Made by a program: the position numbers and the translations under genes. From the NCBI GenBank assembly GCA_000751295.2, contig CCMO02000001.1, positions 1,351,501 to 1,415,500 on the forward strand: 64,000 nt of DNA, in the 5' to 3' direction. Of this stretch, positions 18,180 through 27,620 are shown piece by piece. The DNA is from a bacterium YEK0313 (GTDB taxonomy: Bacteria > Pseudomonadota > Alphaproteobacteria > Rhizobiales > Phreatobacteraceae). How positions within the stretch are numbered: the stretch's first letter is position 1; every line of letters begins with the position of its first letter. Under the pieces are notes generated by a model. It was not told the DNA's origin and did not search any database. It worked only from the letters and a program-made list of their open reading frames with translations.

Positions 18180-21100
18180 GGCCGCCCGCCCGCCGTCACT
18201 TCGGACTGTCCGGCCGCCGTGCGCGCGCTGCGCTCGGGCCGGTACATGTCCTCGACCGTCGCCGGCGGCACGACATACTGGCCGGGCGTCACCGCCCGGA
18301 TCATGTAGGCCGCCTGCCAGGCGCTGCGGGCGCCCGGCGAGCGGGCATAGGAGGCCATGAAGCGGTCGTCGCGGAATGCCTGGTAGGCCGGCTGGACCGG
18401 CTCGCGCGGCAGCCAGCGCAGGGCCGAGGTGTCGGCGCTGGCGACGAGGCTCGGATTGTCGATCTCAAAGCCTGCCGGCAGCCTGTCCACCAGCATGACC
18501 TGACCGAGCTGGGGCGCGGCCTCGGTGACGGCGAGCACCACGACGAGCCGCGTGCCCTGGGCGACCCGTGTTATGTCGGCCGGCCGGCCGTCCAGCGTCA
18601 TGTAGCGTCGCTGCAGGGTGAAGCCGTTCGCCGCCGCCGGCTCGGGAGCCGTCGGCGTGCCGGTGGCGGTCACCACGGCGCGAATCGGGTCCGGGCCGGT
18701 ATTGCGCAGGGCAAGGCCGTCATTGACCTCGGCCGAGCGCAGGGTGCGGGCGAGCGCGCCCTGGTGCTGGGCGCCGCCGACGTCGAGCGAGATGCGCTTG
18801 GCGTCCTCGATCAGCGCCTGGGCAGCCAGCACCAGCCAGACCTGCTCCTGCGTCGACAGGTAGCGCGTCCGGCTGCGCAGATCCTCGACGATCTGCTGGG
18901 CGCGGGCCGTGACCCGCCGGTCGAGCCGGGCCTCCGCGCCGAGCGCCATGATCGCCGCCGCGTCGCGCAGGCGCGAACCGTAGTCATAGCGGCCGAGATC
19001 GACCTGCCTGGCATCGCCGAGCAAGGCGACCGCCGAGGTGAAGACCCGTTCGGCCCGGGCCGTGTCGCCCATCAGCGCCAGCGCCGTGCCGAGCTGCGCC
19101 CGCGCCATCGGTGTGCCGATCTGGCCGACCTGGGTATCGGCGAGCCAGCGCAGTTCCGACAGCGCGCCGCGGCCGGAGCGGGCGAGCACGTAATGGGCAT
19201 AGGCGAGGTCCATGCCCTTGTTGCTGCCGACCCCGTTGGTCGAGGCGACGATCGTCCGCAGCCGGTCGACGGCGAGCTGGAAGGCCGTCGCCGGCACGCT
19301 GTAGCCCTGCTCGCGGGCGCGCAGCAGGAAGTCGGTGACATAGGCGTCGAGCCAGGAATCCTCACCGCTGCCCGCCGACCACAGCCCGAAGCTGCCGGAG
19401 CCCGACTGGCGCGACAGGATCCGGTCGATCGAATCGCGGATCCGCTCGGCGACCGGCGTCTCCATGCCGAGCCCACCCTCGGCGGCCGACAGCACGCCGA
19501 GATAGAGCAGCGGCAGCGCGCGGCTGGTGGTCTGCTCGGTGCAGCCATAGGGGTAGCGATCGAGCGCCAGCAGGAGGCCGGGAATGTCGATCGCCGTCGA
19601 CGGCCCGACCGACACCGCGACCTGGCCGGAACCGGGCACGAAGTCGCGCACGAGGTCGCGCGAGACGGTGACCGATTCGCCCGGGTTCATGGTCAGGATC
19701 GTCCGCGCCGACACGTCGGGCAAGGCCGGCCTGACGCCGAGCGCATAGCGCGAGGTGACGTCGAGGCCGCCGGGGCCGGTCAGCCGCACGCCGAGCCGGC
19801 CGACGCCGAGCCCACTTGCGCTCAGCGGCACCGAGACGGCGCCGCGGCCGCCATTGGCGCCGAGGCGGACGGTCGACTCGGCCCGGCCGATCTGCAGCGG
19901 TCCCTCCGGGGTGACGGTGAGCCGGTATTCGCCCGCCGGTGCCTCGGCATTGACGAGGTCGAACCGCGCCGTCGCCCTGTCGGCATGGCCGAGCACGCGC
20001 GGCAGCGTCGCCGAGACCACGACCGGATCGCGGGCAACGACGTCGTGCGAGGCCGAGCCGTGCTTGGTGGTGGTCCAGGCCATGGCCATCAGACGGACCG
20101 TGCCGTTGAAGTCGGGAATGTCGAACACCGCCTCGGCACGGCCGTCGGGACCGACGGTCAGGATGCCCGAGAACAGCGACAGCGGCTCCTGCGCCGGCGG
20201 CGCCCCGTTGAAGCGGCTGGCCGGGCCGTCGCCGCCGGAGCGGATCGAGCCGCGCGCCGCCGACATGCCGTCGATCAGCAGGCCGTAGAGGTCGCGGACC
20301 TCGGCCGAGAGCCGCCGCTGGCCGAGATAGTAGTCGTCGGGTTTTGGCGGCTGGTAATTGGTCAGCGTGAGAATGCCGACATCGACGGCCGCGACCGTCA
20401 CCCGCGCCTCCTCGCCCGGGGCGAGGCCTTCGACCTTGACCGGCACCCTCAGCGCCGCGCGCGGCGCGATCTTCTCGGGCGCATCGAAGCTGACCCTGAG
20501 CCGCCGCTCGGCCGTGTCGACGCCGAACCAGGCAAGGCCGATGGCGCGGCCCGGCATGCGCGAGGCGGCGGCATCGAGCGGCCGGCGCAGGAACACTGTC
20601 GCATAGGCGCCGGCTCCCCAGTTCTCGCCGATCGGAACGGTCACCTTGCTCTGGCCCTGCGGCACCTCGATCGTCCGTTCGGCGAGCAGCCGGTCGCCCA
20701 GCACGGCGACCGTCGCGGTGCCGGCAAAACGGGCATTGATCGAAATGGTCATGGTGTCGCCGGTGCGATAGGCCGGCTTGTCGAGGCTCATGTCGAGCAC
20801 GTCGGGCGTGTCGGCAGTGCCCTCCCCGCCATAGCCGGCGGAGAACACCACGGTCGAGATCGGCCCGGCGACATCGCCGCCCGATACCTCGACGCGGTAG
20901 CGGCCCCACTGGACCGGCACCTGGATGCGCGCCGCCTGTCCGGGCGCCGTCTGGATCTGGCCGCCGTCGACCCGCCGGGTCGTGACGATCGCCTGGCTCG
21001 CCCAGCCGGTGACGCCCCGCGTCCAGGCCCAGCGCGTCTCCAGCTTCAGGACCTGCCAGGTCAGCGTGCCGCTGGTGCGGGTCCGGCCGTCGCCGGCGAC

Positions 21101-23563
21101 GCTGATCACCTCGAAGGCCGCGGTCTCGTTCTCGCCGGCCCGGTGGCTGTCGAACAGCGGCTTGATGCCGATCATCGGCGTGCCGGGCAGGACCGGCAGG
21201 GCGGTGCTGCGCTCGACCGCGCGCCCGCCGGGTTCGGCGACCCGCACCTGCAGGCGGGCGGTCAGCGGCCGGGTCGTGTCCTCCATCCGCGGCAGTGGCG
21301 CGGCCAGCGTCACCTTGCCCTGGCCGTCGGTGGTGATGCCATCGGGCAGCGGCTGGCGGTCGCGCTTGGTGTCCTCGTCGCCGAGGCCGAACTCGTAGCC
21401 GGGAAAGTCGGGAAGGCTGGTGGTGGTTTCCATCACCACCTCGCCCTCGACGCCGAGATCGGCGCCGGGCATGCCGAACAGATAGCGCGCGTCGACGCTG
21501 GCGCCGAAGCTGCCGCCCCGCGTCAGCCGGTCGGTCGTCGGGGTCAGATCGAAGGCGATGCGGTCGGGCACGAAGTCCTCGACCAGGAACGAGACCGTGC
21601 CCGCCACCGGACTGCGCGGATCGGTGATCGCCTGGACGCGCCAGGTGCCGGTCGGCGCCGAGGAGACGATCGGGATCGGCACGGCGCGCGCGCCCGCGCC
21701 CTGGTCCTGGGTGACGATGCGCCGGTATTCGACGCCGTCGGGCCGCGTGACGACCAGCGTCAGCGGCACGTTCGGCACCGCATCGCCCTTGCCGTCGCGC
21801 AGCAGCGTGGTGAGGTAGACGGTCTCGCCCGGCCGGTAGATGCCGCGCTCCGGCACCAGGAAGGCATCGAGAGGACCGCTCACCTCGCGGCCGGCGACGC
21901 CCCGGTCCGAGAGGTCGAAGGCCGGCTGGCGCAGGTTCAGGAAGGCGTAGTCGCCCTGGGTCGTGGAGGCGACCAGCAGCGCCGGCTGCAGCGCGCCCTC
22001 GCCGCGCGTCAGGCCGGGTTCGAAGCGGACATGGCCGCTGGCATCGGTGCGCTTGACGCCGAGCACCTCGTTGTTGCGGGCGATGAGCCGGACCTCGGTA
22101 TCGGCCAGCGGCTTGGCCGAGTTCAGCGAATGGACGAAGCCATGCACGCCGTCGACCCCGGACAGGCCGGTGAGGCCGAGATCGGAGACGATGAACCACT
22201 GCGCGACCAGGCCGCTGCTCGAATCATCGTCGTCCGGCGTCGCGGGACGGCCGTTGCTCGGCCGGGCGGTGATCAGATAGACGCCGGGCTCGAGCGATCT
22301 GACGGCCTCGTCCACCGGAAAGGCGGTGGTCACGTCGGCATTGAGCCGGTTCTCGACGCTGAGCTTGCCCTTCCAGGCGGACATGCCGCGGTCGGAGATG
22401 AGCTGGCGCAGCTCGTAGGAATCGAGCGGCTTCGGGAAGTCCTGCGCCACCGTCTGGGCGATCGAGCGGTCGCCCAGCCGGATGATCTCGACATCGACGG
22501 AATCGACATTGACGCTGACCACCGGCACGCCGCGCTGGCCGTTGCGCGGCAGCACATAGGCCCGGCCGGTGAAGCGCACCGACGGCGTGCGGTCGCGGAC
22601 ATAGATCGAGACGTCGACGTTGCGCATCAGGGTCTCGCCGGCGATCTCCGAGGGCAGGCCCTGCAGGAGCTGGAACTGATAGCGCTCGCCGTGGCGCAGG
22701 CCGTCGACGCAGATCTGCCGGTCCTCGACCGTGATCGGCGGATTGGTCACGCCGATCTGGCGGATGAAGGGAGCGAAATCGGTCCGGCCCTTCTGCAGGT
22801 TCTCGGAGAACTGGAAGCAGGCGCGCGGGCGCATGCCGTCCGAATCGATCTTGGTCTCGCGGAAGCGGAAGCCGTGCTGCTCGCGCAGCCGGTCATAGGC
22901 TTCCCGCGCCTCCGGCGTGTCGCGCGTTTCGACGACCGCCCGGGCGAGGTCGATCGCCGGCCGCCACTGCTGGCGCGCCACCATGATCTGGCGCAGCTGG
23001 CCGAGCGCGAAGGCCTCCTCGTTGCGGTTCTGCGAGCGCTGATAGGCATAGTAGGCGGCGCCCACCATGTCCTCGCTGTTCTGCTGCCGCTCGCGCCAGT
23101 TGTCGGAACGGATGCCGCCGAGCGCCTGCGAATAGCGCACCCAGGCCGCGGTATCGGGTGCCGAGCGCAGCGCGATCACCTCCCAGGCGCGCGCCGCGGC
23201 GCGGAAATCGCCGCGCTGGGTCGCCGCGTCGGCATCGCGGCGGATATCGGGGATCGGGCGGGTGTCGCCAGCGTTGCGCGTCGCGACCCAGGCGGAGAAC
23301 TTGCGCCCGAGCTCGTTGAGATCGTCGCGCTGGAAGATCCGCAGAGGCGGCGGCGCGGGCGCCGGCTGCGCCTGGCTGCGCTGCGCTTCGGGCGCGGGCC
23401 TCGCCGGCTGCGGCCGCGGCACGGGTTGCGCCGGCCCCTGGGCCAGCTCCATGTCGGGCGTTCTGGATATCTGGGCGAAGCTGAAATCGGAAAAAGAAAA
23501 AGCAAAAGCCGCAGCAAAAACGAGCGGCCCCGCGGCCGCCAACAGACCTCGGATGCGCATCAT
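18176..23563 (-). CDS. Bacterial alpha-2-macroglobulin family protein
   Basis: About 1795 aa. A Sec signal peptide (LLAAAGPLVFAAAFAFS, ending FAQ) precedes several MG (macroglobulin) domains and a thioester domain with the complete CTEQ motif in YPYGCTEQTTS at about residue 1340. Such proteins trap proteases that breach the outer membrane and typically pair with PBP1C. There is no lipobox cysteine, so it is probably soluble in the periplasm, unlike E. coli YfhM. Start is the ATG at 23563 (MMRIRGLL) because GAGGAC lies 3-8 bp upstream; a start at 23617 lacks support. It overlaps pbpC by four bases. Confidence 0.93.
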   Translation of the reverse strand: MMRIRGLLAAAGPLVFAAAFAFSFSDFSFAQISRTPDMELAQGPAQPVPRPQPARPAPEAQRSQAQPAPAPPPLRIFQRDDLNELGRKFSAWVATRNAGDTRPIPDIRRDADAATQRGDFRAAARAWEVIALRSAPDTAAWVRYSQALGGIRSDNWRERQQNSEDMVGAAYYAYQRSQNRNEEAFALGQLRQIMVARQQWRPAIDLARAVVETRDTPEAREAYDRLREQHGFRFRETKIDSDGMRPRACFQFSENLQKGRTDFAPFIRQIGVTNPPITVEDRQICVDGLRHGERYQFQLLQGLPSEIAGETLMRNVDVSIYVRDRTPSVRFTGRAYVLPRNGQRGVPVVSVNVDSVDVEIIRLGDRSIAQTVAQDFPKPLDSYELRQLISDRGMSAWKGKLSVENRLNADVTTAFPVDEAVRSLEPGVYLITARPSNGRPATPDDDDSSSGLVAQWFIVSDLGLTGLSGVDGVHGFVHSLNSAKPLADTEVRLIARNNEVLGVKRTDASGHVRFEPGLTRGEGALQPALLVASTTQGDYAFLNLRQPAFDLSDRGVAGREVSGPLDAFLVPERGIYRPGETVYLTTLLRDGKGDAVPNVPLTLVVTRPDGVEYRRIVTQDQGAGARAVPIPIVSSAPTGTWRVQAITDPRSPVAGTVSFLVEDFVPDRIAFDLTPTTDRLTRGGSFGASVDARYLFGMPGADLGVEGEVVMETTTSLPDFPGYEFGLGDEDTKRDRQPLPDGITTDGQGKVTLAAPLPRMEDTTRPLTARLQVRVAEPGGRAVERSTALPVLPGTPMIGIKPLFDSHRAGENETAAFEVISVAGDGRTRTSGTLTWQVLKLETRWAWTRGVTGWASQAIVTTRRVDGGQIQTAPGQAARIQVPVQWGRYRVEVSGGDVAGPISTVVFSAGYGGEGTADTPDVLDMSLDKPAYRTGDTMTISINARFAGTATVAVLGDRLLAERTIEVPQGQSKVTVPIGENWGAGAYATVFLRRPLDAAASRMPGRAIGLAWFGVDTAERRLRVSFDAPEKIAPRAALRVPVKVEGLAPGEEARVTVAAVDVGILTLTNYQPPKPDDYYLGQRRLSAEVRDLYGLLIDGMSAARGSIRSGGDGPASRFNGAPPAQEPLSLFSGILTVGPDGRAEAVFDIPDFNGTVRLMAMAWTTTKHGSASHDVVARDPVVVSATLPRVLGHADRATARFDLVNAEAPAGEYRLTVTPEGPLQIGRAESTVRLGANGGRGAVSVPLSASGLGVGRLGVRLTGPGGLDVTSRYALGVRPALPDVSARTILTMNPGESVTVSRDLVRDFVPGSGQVAVSVGPSTAIDIPGLLLALDRYPYGCTEQTTSRALPLLYLGVLSAAEGGLGMETPVAERIRDSIDRILSRQSGSGSFGLWSAGSGEDSWLDAYVTDFLLRAREQGYSVPATAFQLAVDRLRTIVASTNGVGSNKGMDLAYAHYVLARSGRGALSELRWLADTQVGQIGTPMARAQLGTALALMGDTARAERVFTSAVALLGDARQVDLGRYDYGSRLRDAAAIMALGAEARLDRRVTARAQQIVEDLRSRTRYLSTQEQVWLVLAAQALIEDAKRISLDVGGAQHQGALARTLRSAEVNDGLALRNTGPDPIRAVVTATGTPTAPEPAAANGFTLQRRYMTLDGRPADITRVAQGTRLVVVLAVTEAAPQLGQVMLVDRLPAGFEIDNPSLVASADTSALRWLPREPVQPAYQAFRDDRFMASYARSPGARSAWQAAYMIRAVTPGQYVVPPATVEDMYRPERSARTAAGQSEVTAGGRP

Positions 23564-23722
23564 GATGTCCTCTGCGTGGTCCGACGCCCCGACGGCCGCG
23601 CGCCGGGAGTGGATCATTCTCCTGCCGTTGCGGCAATCAGGAGAGATACGGGCTTGTCCTGATTCGCCTGTTCCTGTCCGGCCGGACTGCCAGAGGCGGC
23701 CAATGCCCGCGGACGCGGCACG

Positions 23723-24349
23723 TCAGCCTTCAGGCCCCGGTCTTGCCAGCTCCTCCTCGACCTGCCCGAGCCGGTCCTTGCCGAAAAACATTTCGGTGCC
23801 GACGAAAAAGGTCGGAATGCCGAAGACGCCCCGCGCCACCGCGGCCTCGGTATTGGCGACGAGCCGTTCCTTGATCGCGCCGTCCTGGGTGCGGGCGATG
23901 ATCGCCGCGCCGTCGAGCCCGGCCGCGTCCAGCACCCGGTGCACCACCGCCGGATCGTCCATCTTCTCGCCGTCCTCCCACATCGCGGCCAGCACCGCGC
24001 GGCAGTAGGGCTCGGCCACCCCCGCCATCTCCGCGGCGATCAGGCCGCGCATGATCATGAGCGTGTTGACCGGGAAATGCGGGTTCATGCGAAAGCGGGC
24101 CAGGCCGTGGCGGGCGACGAAGCGCCGCAGCTCCAGCATTTCGTAGGCGAGCTTGCCCTTGATGGGGGCGAAGGCCTGGGCCGGCGACTGGTTGCCGGTC
24201 GCCTTGAAGATGCCGCCGAGCAGGCAGGGCGTCAGCCTGACGGCCGCGCCGTGGCGGGCGGCGATGGCCGGCAGGACCTGCGCGGCCAGATAGGCGTTGG
24301 GGCTGCCGAAATCGAAGATGAACTCGACCGTTTGTGGCGCGGCGCTCAT
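23723..24349 (-). CDS. 2-hydroxychromene-2-carboxylate isomerase-like (DsbA-fold, kappa-GST)
   Basis: 208 aa. Begins VEFIFDFGSPNAYLAAQVLP, the thioredoxin-like strand with Ser in place of the CxxC, as in 2-hydroxychromene-2-carboxylate isomerases and kappa-class glutathione transferases. Further hallmarks are HFPVNTLMIMRGL and GVFGIPTFFVGTEMFFGKDR with the cis-proline. In naphthalene pathways it isomerises HCCA using glutathione; outside such clusters the substrate is unknown. It starts 4 bp after the SDR stop, so the two genes form an operon. Confidence 0.9.
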   Translation of the reverse strand: MSAAPQTVEFIFDFGSPNAYLAAQVLPAIAARHGAAVRLTPCLLGGIFKATGNQSPAQAFAPIKGKLAYEMLELRRFVARHGLARFRMNPHFPVNTLMIMRGLIAAEMAGVAEPYCRAVLAAMWEDGEKMDDPAVVHRVLDAAGLDGAAIIARTQDGAIKERLVANTEAAVARGVFGIPTFFVGTEMFFGKDRLGQVEEELARPGPEG

Positions 24350-24353
24350 GGCG

Positions 24354-25100
24354 TCAGAAGGTCTCCGTCCAGGGCCTCAGGTCCATTTCATGGGTCCAGG
24401 CCGAACGGCCCTGCCGGTGCAGCCAGACATAGTTGCGGGCGATCTCGTCGGGCCGGAGAATTTCGTCGCGGGCGAGCTGGGCGTCGAGATCGGCGATCCG
24501 GCCGCGGGCGAAGGCACCGTCGATCGTGCCGTCGATCACCACATGAGCGACGTGGATGCCCTTCGGCCCGAGCTCGCGCGCCATGCTCTGGGCGAGCGCG
24601 CGCAGGCCGTGCTTGGCGCCGGCGAAGGCGGAGAATTCGGCCCGGCCGCGCAGGCTGGCGGTCGCGCCGGTGAAGATGACCGTGCCGCGCCCGCGCGGCG
24701 TCATGACGCGGGCCGCCTCGCGGCCGGTCAGGAAGCCGGCGAGCGTCGCCATTTCCCACACCTTGGTATAGACGCGCGTCGTGGTCTCGACGATCGGGAA
24801 CCAGACATTGGCGCCGACATTGAAGACCACCACTTCGAGCGGCCCGATCTCCGCCTCGATCCGGTCGATCAGCTCGACCATCTCGGACTCCTCGCGTGCA
24901 TCGACGCCGAAGGCATGCGCCTTGCCACCCTCGGCGCGGATCGATGTGGCAAGCTGTTCGAGCACGTCCAGATGGCGCGGCCGACGGGTCAGGCAGACGC
25001 TGAGACCCTCGCGGGCGAAGGCCCGGGCGACCGCCGCCCCGACGCCCTCCCCGGCACCGACAATGAGGCAGGCTCCTGTCGACTGTTCGGTCATCGTCAT
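24354..25100 (-). CDS. SDR-family oxidoreductase with Phe at the catalytic Tyr position
   Basis: 248 aa. A Rossmann glycine motif (IVGAGEGVGAAVARAF) and a VFNVGANVWFP strand mark a classical short-chain dehydrogenase. The usual YxxxK appears as FAGAK in SAFAGAKHGL, so the catalytic tyrosine is replaced by Phe. The ending HVAHVVIDGTIDGAF is typical of a proteobacterial SDR subgroup. Two ATG codons (25100, 25094) are possible starts. Cotranscribed with the downstream isomerase-like gene. Confidence 0.88.
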   Translation of the reverse strand: MTMTEQSTGACLIVGAGEGVGAAVARAFAREGLSVCLTRRPRHLDVLEQLATSIRAEGGKAHAFGVDAREESEMVELIDRIEAEIGPLEVVVFNVGANVWFPIVETTTRVYTKVWEMATLAGFLTGREAARVMTPRGRGTVIFTGATASLRGRAEFSAFAGAKHGLRALAQSMARELGPKGIHVAHVVIDGTIDGAFARGRIADLDAQLARDEILRPDEIARNYVWLHRQGRSAWTHEMDLRPWTETF

Positions 25101-25313
25101 CGCCCCGGCTGGTGGCTCGCTGGCCGAGAGTTCACCCGAACGCTGCTCCCGTCAATCGGCCGGCAGGCGGCGCCAGGGCAGATTTCGGCAGGCGCCGTGC
25201 CGGTTTTGCTTGACAGGACCGGCCGGCATCACTATCGGGTCGCGTCTCCGAAAAGGACTTGAACTTGTCCCGCGTCCGGCGCCTGCCGTCGCCACGTCTT
25301 TAGGATCCGACCG

Positions 25314-25610
25314 ATGTCGCGTCGTTGTGAACTCACCGGTAAGGGTGTTCTGGTTGGCCACCGGGTCAGCCATTCGAACATCAAGACCAAGCATCGCTTT
25401 CTGCCGAACCTGCAGAACATCTCCTTCACGTCCGAGGCCCTCGGCCAGACCGTGTCGCTGCGGGTTTCGACCCATGCGCTGCGCTCGGTCGACCACAATG
25501 GCGGCCTCGATGCCTTCCTGATCAAGGCCCGCGCAGAGAACCTGTCGCCGAAGGCCCGTCAGCTCAAGGCCAACATCGCCAAGAAGCGCGCCGAAGCCGC
25601 CGCCGCCTGA
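25314..25610 (+). CDS. rpmB: 50S ribosomal protein L28
   Basis: 98 aa, typical alphaproteobacterial length. Signature at the N-terminus: SRRCELTGKGVLVGHRVSHSN, followed by KTKHRFLPNLQN. A structural protein of the large ribosomal subunit. Stands alone with its own strong terminator 30 bp downstream. It is divergent from the SDR/isomerase pair. Confidence 0.98.
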   Translation: MSRRCELTGKGVLVGHRVSHSNIKTKHRFLPNLQNISFTSEALGQTVSLRVSTHALRSVDHNGGLDAFLIKARAENLSPKARQLKANIAKKRAEAAAA

Positions 25611-25637
25611 CGGCTGCGTCGCTCGCGACATTCCAGC

Positions 25638-25669
25638 CAACCGGCGCCGGGAAACCGGCGCCGGTTTTC
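25638..25669 (+). terminator. Rho-independent terminator of rpmB
   Basis: Perfect 11-bp stem (25640-25650 with 25655-25665), GAAA tetraloop and a TTTT tail. Confidence 0.92.
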
Positions 25670-25773
25670 GTTGTTGGCGATGCGGCATTGTCCCGCAGCG
25701 ACCTGGCTCCCATATCACGCTAAGTTGAGTGTCAAGCGTGGACGCACCCGCGTTTCGCGCATTGGGGAGACAG

Positions 25774-26784
25774 ATGAAGACCAAGAGCCTCTTTCGCATG
25801 ACCGCCGTGGCTTCCGTGGCTCTCATGCTGGGCGCGCTTTCGGCCGAGGCTCGGCCGGGCGGCGGACGCTCGTCCGGCAGCCGCGGCAGCCATACCTATT
25901 CGGCACCGCCGAGCACCAACACAGCCCCGTCCACCGCGCAGCCGATGCAGCGCTCGACGACGACGCCCGCCCCCGGCATGCAGCAGCCCGGCATGGCCCA
26001 GCGGCCGCAGGCGACCCCGCCGGCCCAAGGCTCGCGCTGGGGCGGTCTCGGCATGGGCCTCGCCGCCGGCTTCCTCGGCGCGGGCCTGTTCGGCCTGCTG
26101 AGCGGCGCCGGCTTCCTGAGCGGCCTCGGCTCGCTCATGGGCATGATCGGCTTCCTGTTCCAGATCGCGCTGATCGCCGGCATGGTGTTCCTGGTCATGC
26201 GCTTCCTGCGGGCGCGCCGCGAAGGCGCGCAGGGTCCGATGCCCGCCAATGCCCGCATGGGCGGCATGGGCTCCGGACCGATGGGCCGTGGCGACCGCAT
26301 GCCGCCGCAGCCGCTCGCCGGCGGCCCGATCCCCGGCATGGCCGGCGGCTCGGTCGCCGCCCAGACCGGCCCGGTCGACAAGATCGGCGTCACCGGTGCC
26401 GACTTCGACATGTTCGAGCGCCGGCTGCAGGAGGTGCAGGACGCCTATTCGCGCGAAGACCTCAACGCCCTCAGGGCGATCGCGACGCCGGAAATGGTGT
26501 CCTATTTCGCCGACGACCTGAAGGCCAACGCCCAGCGCGGCGCGGTCAACCGCATCTCCAACGTCAAGCTGCTGCAGGGCGACCTTGCCGAGGCCTGGCG
26601 CGAGCAGGATGGCGACTATGCAACGGTCGCGATGCGCTACGGCCTGACCGACGTGACGCTCGAGCGCAGCTCGGGCCGAATCATCGGCGGCGAGCCGCGC
26701 GGCGAGGAGGTCACGGAGGTCTGGACCTTCCGCAGGCCGCATGGCGGCGCTTGGCAGCTTTCGGCGATCCAGCAGACCGCTTGA
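25774..26784 (+). CDS. Tim44-like domain membrane protein
   Basis: 336 aa. Signal peptide or first membrane helix (MTAVASVALMLGALSAEA), a low-complexity Pro/Ser/Thr/Met/Gln-rich linker (about 30-90), a glycine-rich hydrophobic stretch and a membrane helix (FLFQIALIAGMVFLVMRFL, about 132-150). The C-terminal Tim44-like domain (about 205-336) starts FDMFERRLQEVQDAY and ends HGGAWQLSAIQQTA. Tim44-like proteins of alphaproteobacteria sit in the inner membrane; the exact role is unclear. The start is ATG 25774 with GGGGAGA upstream. Confidence 0.9.
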   Translation: MKTKSLFRMTAVASVALMLGALSAEARPGGGRSSGSRGSHTYSAPPSTNTAPSTAQPMQRSTTTPAPGMQQPGMAQRPQATPPAQGSRWGGLGMGLAAGFLGAGLFGLLSGAGFLSGLGSLMGMIGFLFQIALIAGMVFLVMRFLRARREGAQGPMPANARMGGMGSGPMGRGDRMPPQPLAGGPIPGMAGGSVAAQTGPVDKIGVTGADFDMFERRLQEVQDAYSREDLNALRAIATPEMVSYFADDLKANAQRGAVNRISNVKLLQGDLAEAWREQDGDYATVAMRYGLTDVTLERSSGRIIGGEPRGEEVTEVWTFRRPHGGAWQLSAIQQTA

Positions 26785-26813
26785 CGGCCCGAAGCCCAGC
26801 GTTCAAACAGAAG

Positions 26814-26843
26814 CGAGCCCCGGCGATGAGCCGGGGCTTTTTC
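26814..26843 (+). terminator. Rho-independent terminator of the Tim44-like gene
   Basis: 9-bp stem AGCCCCGGC/GCCGGGGCT (26816-26824, 26830-26838), 5-nt loop, followed by TTTTT. Confidence 0.92.
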
Positions 26844-26971
26844 GTCGCCCGGTCCTTCGCGTCCGGCGGCCACCCTTCGGCCGTGAATATTAACCCTTTG
26901 ATCATACCTGTTGACGAACGCTTAACGAAACCGTTGCGAGCCGGGAGCCTTCGTGGTTCCATTCGAACACC

Positions 26972-27481
26972 ATGAAGACCGTCACGACCGAAATCCGTCT
27001 TGCGCGCATCGTTGATGCTTCGATCGTGGCCGAGGTGCACGACGAGGCCTGGCGGGCGGCCTATCGTGGGCTCATCCCCGGAGCGGAGCTCGAGAAGCTG
27101 ATCTCGCGGCGCGGTCCCGGCTGGTGGGAATCGGCGATCCGCAAGGGCAATCGCATCGCCCTTCTCGGCTTCGGCGACGAAGTCGCGGGCTACGCCAATT
27201 ACGGCCGCAACCGCGCCCGGGCGCTGCCTTATGACGGCGAAATCTACGAACTCTACCTCAGGCCCAAATTCATCGGCCTCGGCCTCGGCCGCAAGCTGTT
27301 CCAGGCGGCCCGCAAGGATCTCGGCGGCCACGGCCTGGACAGCATCGTCGTCTGGGCGCTGAGCGACAACGAGACGGCGGTCGGCTTCTATCGCGGGCTC
27401 GGCGGCAAGCCGGTCGCCCGTTCGTCCGAAACCTTCGGCCACCGTTCGCTCGACAAGACCGCCTTCGGCTGGTCGGCCTGA
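26972..27481 (+). CDS. GNAT-family N-acetyltransferase
   Basis: 169 aa. Typical GNAT order: IRLARIVDASIVAEVHDEAW with a WRAAYRGLIP helix, strand VAGYANYGRNR, strand GEIYELYLRP, and the acetyl-CoA loop GLGLGRKLFQAA (about 107-118), closing with DNETAVGFYRGLGG. Acceptor substrate unknown. Preceded by an AT-richer promoter region and followed by ppa. Confidence 0.92.
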   Translation: MKTVTTEIRLARIVDASIVAEVHDEAWRAAYRGLIPGAELEKLISRRGPGWWESAIRKGNRIALLGFGDEVAGYANYGRNRARALPYDGEIYELYLRPKFIGLGLGRKLFQAARKDLGGHGLDSIVVWALSDNETAVGFYRGLGGKPVARSSETFGHRSLDKTAFGWSA

Positions 27482-27620
27482 CCGGCTTCAACCACCCGCT
27501 GCGGCGCGGGTTCCATCAAAGCATGCCATTGCAGGGCAGATATTTAGTCTTTGGGCGCACTTGCCGCACAGGGGCCTCTGCCGCTATCGAGGCGGCCACC
27601 TTCTTCCGGAGACAGTCCTG

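Noticed and set aside
18173..23662. An open frame of about 1829 codons on the plus strand, fully antisense to the alpha-2-macroglobulin gene
   Set aside because: It is a GC-rich mirror frame: its composition is Arg/Gly/Ala/Asp/His-rich without domain structure, while the minus strand has a signal peptide and the CTEQ thioester motif.
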